A DNA stretch of 64,000 nt, from NCBI GenBank assembly GCA_963837695.1, contig CAWINZ010000003.1:248001-312000 (forward strand), in the 5' to 3' direction. Below the pieces are notes generated by a model. The model was not told where the DNA came from. It saw only the letters and a program-made list of their open reading frames with translations, and made no database searches. The position numbers and the translations under genes were made by a program. Positions 63,630 through 64,000 of this stretch are shown here, piece after piece; position 1 is the first letter of the stretch; every line of letters begins with the position of its first letter. Source of the DNA: VRUE01 sp963837695 (lineage in GTDB: Bacteria; Actinomycetota; Thermoleophilia; Solirubrobacterales; 70-9).

Positions 63630-64000
63630 ATGCCCACTCGCCATGCCTCGCCCGCTGCCCTGCACACCCGTCTCTTCGCGGCGCTGATCGTTCTCGGGGC
63701 GCTGGCGTTTGCCGGCTCCGCGACGGCGGTCGCCTCTCCGGCGCCTTCGATTCTGACGCTGAAGACGGTCAAGGTGGGCGCTCCGGGGAACCCGTCGGTC
63801 GGCATCGTCCCCTTCACCGATGCCGTCTACCGCTCCTGCGCTGAAGTCCCGCAGGAAGCGCACACGCCCGCCTGTCAGATGGTCGGCGGCGTAAAGCACC
63901 GCTACGGCATCGGTCAGCTCGAGGTCACCGTCGCCCAGTGGGTCGCGTTCCTCAACACGGCCGACCCGGCGGGCCGCAACAGGCACAAGCTCTACAGCTC
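63630..64000 (+). CDS. Secreted formylglycine-generating-enzyme-like protein (partial)
   Basis: Open to the window end; 123 codons seen. Signal peptide (about 1-34, hydrophobic 13-30). After about 55 residues comes RYGIGQLEVTVAQWVAFLNT, the characteristic beginning of the FGE-sulfatase (SUMF1-like) domain, where Y-x-I-x-x-x-E-V-T-V-x-Q-W is typical. Secreted members of this fold often lack enzyme activity. An AGGA lies 5 bases before the ATG. The catalytic Cys region is outside the window. Confidence 0.8.
   Translation, partial: MPTRHASPAALHTRLFAALIVLGALAFAGSATAVASPAPSILTLKTVKVGAPGNPSVGIVPFTDAVYRSCAEVPQEAHTPACQMVGGVKHRYGIGQLEVTVAQWVAFLNTADPAGRNRHKLYS

Overview
The window is high-GC DNA with actinobacterial traits: an actinobacterial-type LexA box (CGAAC-N4-GTTCG), MmpL-type exporters, an alkB-rubredoxin-TetR cluster, a fatty-acid/CoA operon and several secreted proteins of a kind common in Thermoleophilia. 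A soil Solirubrobacterales-like organism is my inference, not proven. About 50 protein genes, one tRNA, RNase P RNA and a c-di-AMP riboswitch can be supported.

Layout. 0.2-6.2 kb: SDR dehydrogenase, cytochrome c maturation genes ccmE/ccmF, a secreted trypsin-like protease with a secreted partner, and secG. 6.4-8.5 kb: alkane hydroxylase, rubredoxin and TetR. 8.6-13.3 kb: a VapBC toxin-antitoxin pair, GNAT, dtd, an MFS exporter and a DUF2252 protein. 13.4-27.3 kb: a dense signalling block with two paralogous hybrid histidine kinases, a REC-PAS-HD-GYP protein, a secreted CHAP/FN3 protein, and a tightly overlapping operon (kinase, two receivers, membrane HEAT protein, processive glycosyltransferase). 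A kinase-like protein lacking its phospho-histidine and a NarL-type regulator flank that operon.

27.3-40.9 kb is an integration hotspot at tRNA-Leu(GAG). The tRNA 3' end is repeated at about 29.7 and 38.5 kb, integrase remnants lie near 27.65 and 39.8-40.4 kb, and an IS1380-type element sits at 27.9-29.5 kb. The cargo is a cyclase-ATPase-SCP2 fusion regulator, a LuxR-type ATPase regulator, a divergent cytochrome P450 and a NYN-domain protein.

41-46.6 kb is core: lexA with its own SOS box, an SDR, rnpB, a c-di-AMP riboswitch in front of an RlpA-like protein, a secreted protein, an AhpD-like protein lacking its CxxC, and glnA. 46.7-57 kb: two MmpL-family exporters, a DUF255 thioredoxin-fold protein, a GGDEF-EAL protein, an acyl-CoA synthetase and an HxlR regulator. 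57.3-63.4 kb is a five-gene operon (thiolase, FabG-like reductase, MaoC-like dehydratase, two acyl-CoA dehydrogenases). A secreted formylglycine-generating-enzyme-like gene runs off the right end.

The most unusual signal is a set of long palindromes. One 49-bp family has two intergenic copies and a third lying in frame inside the MaoC dehydratase gene, where the TAG present in that frame in the intergenic copies is gone. A second 44-bp family has two copies. Other large hairpins separate genes, and one supplies the stop codons of both glnA and the convergent mmpL gene.
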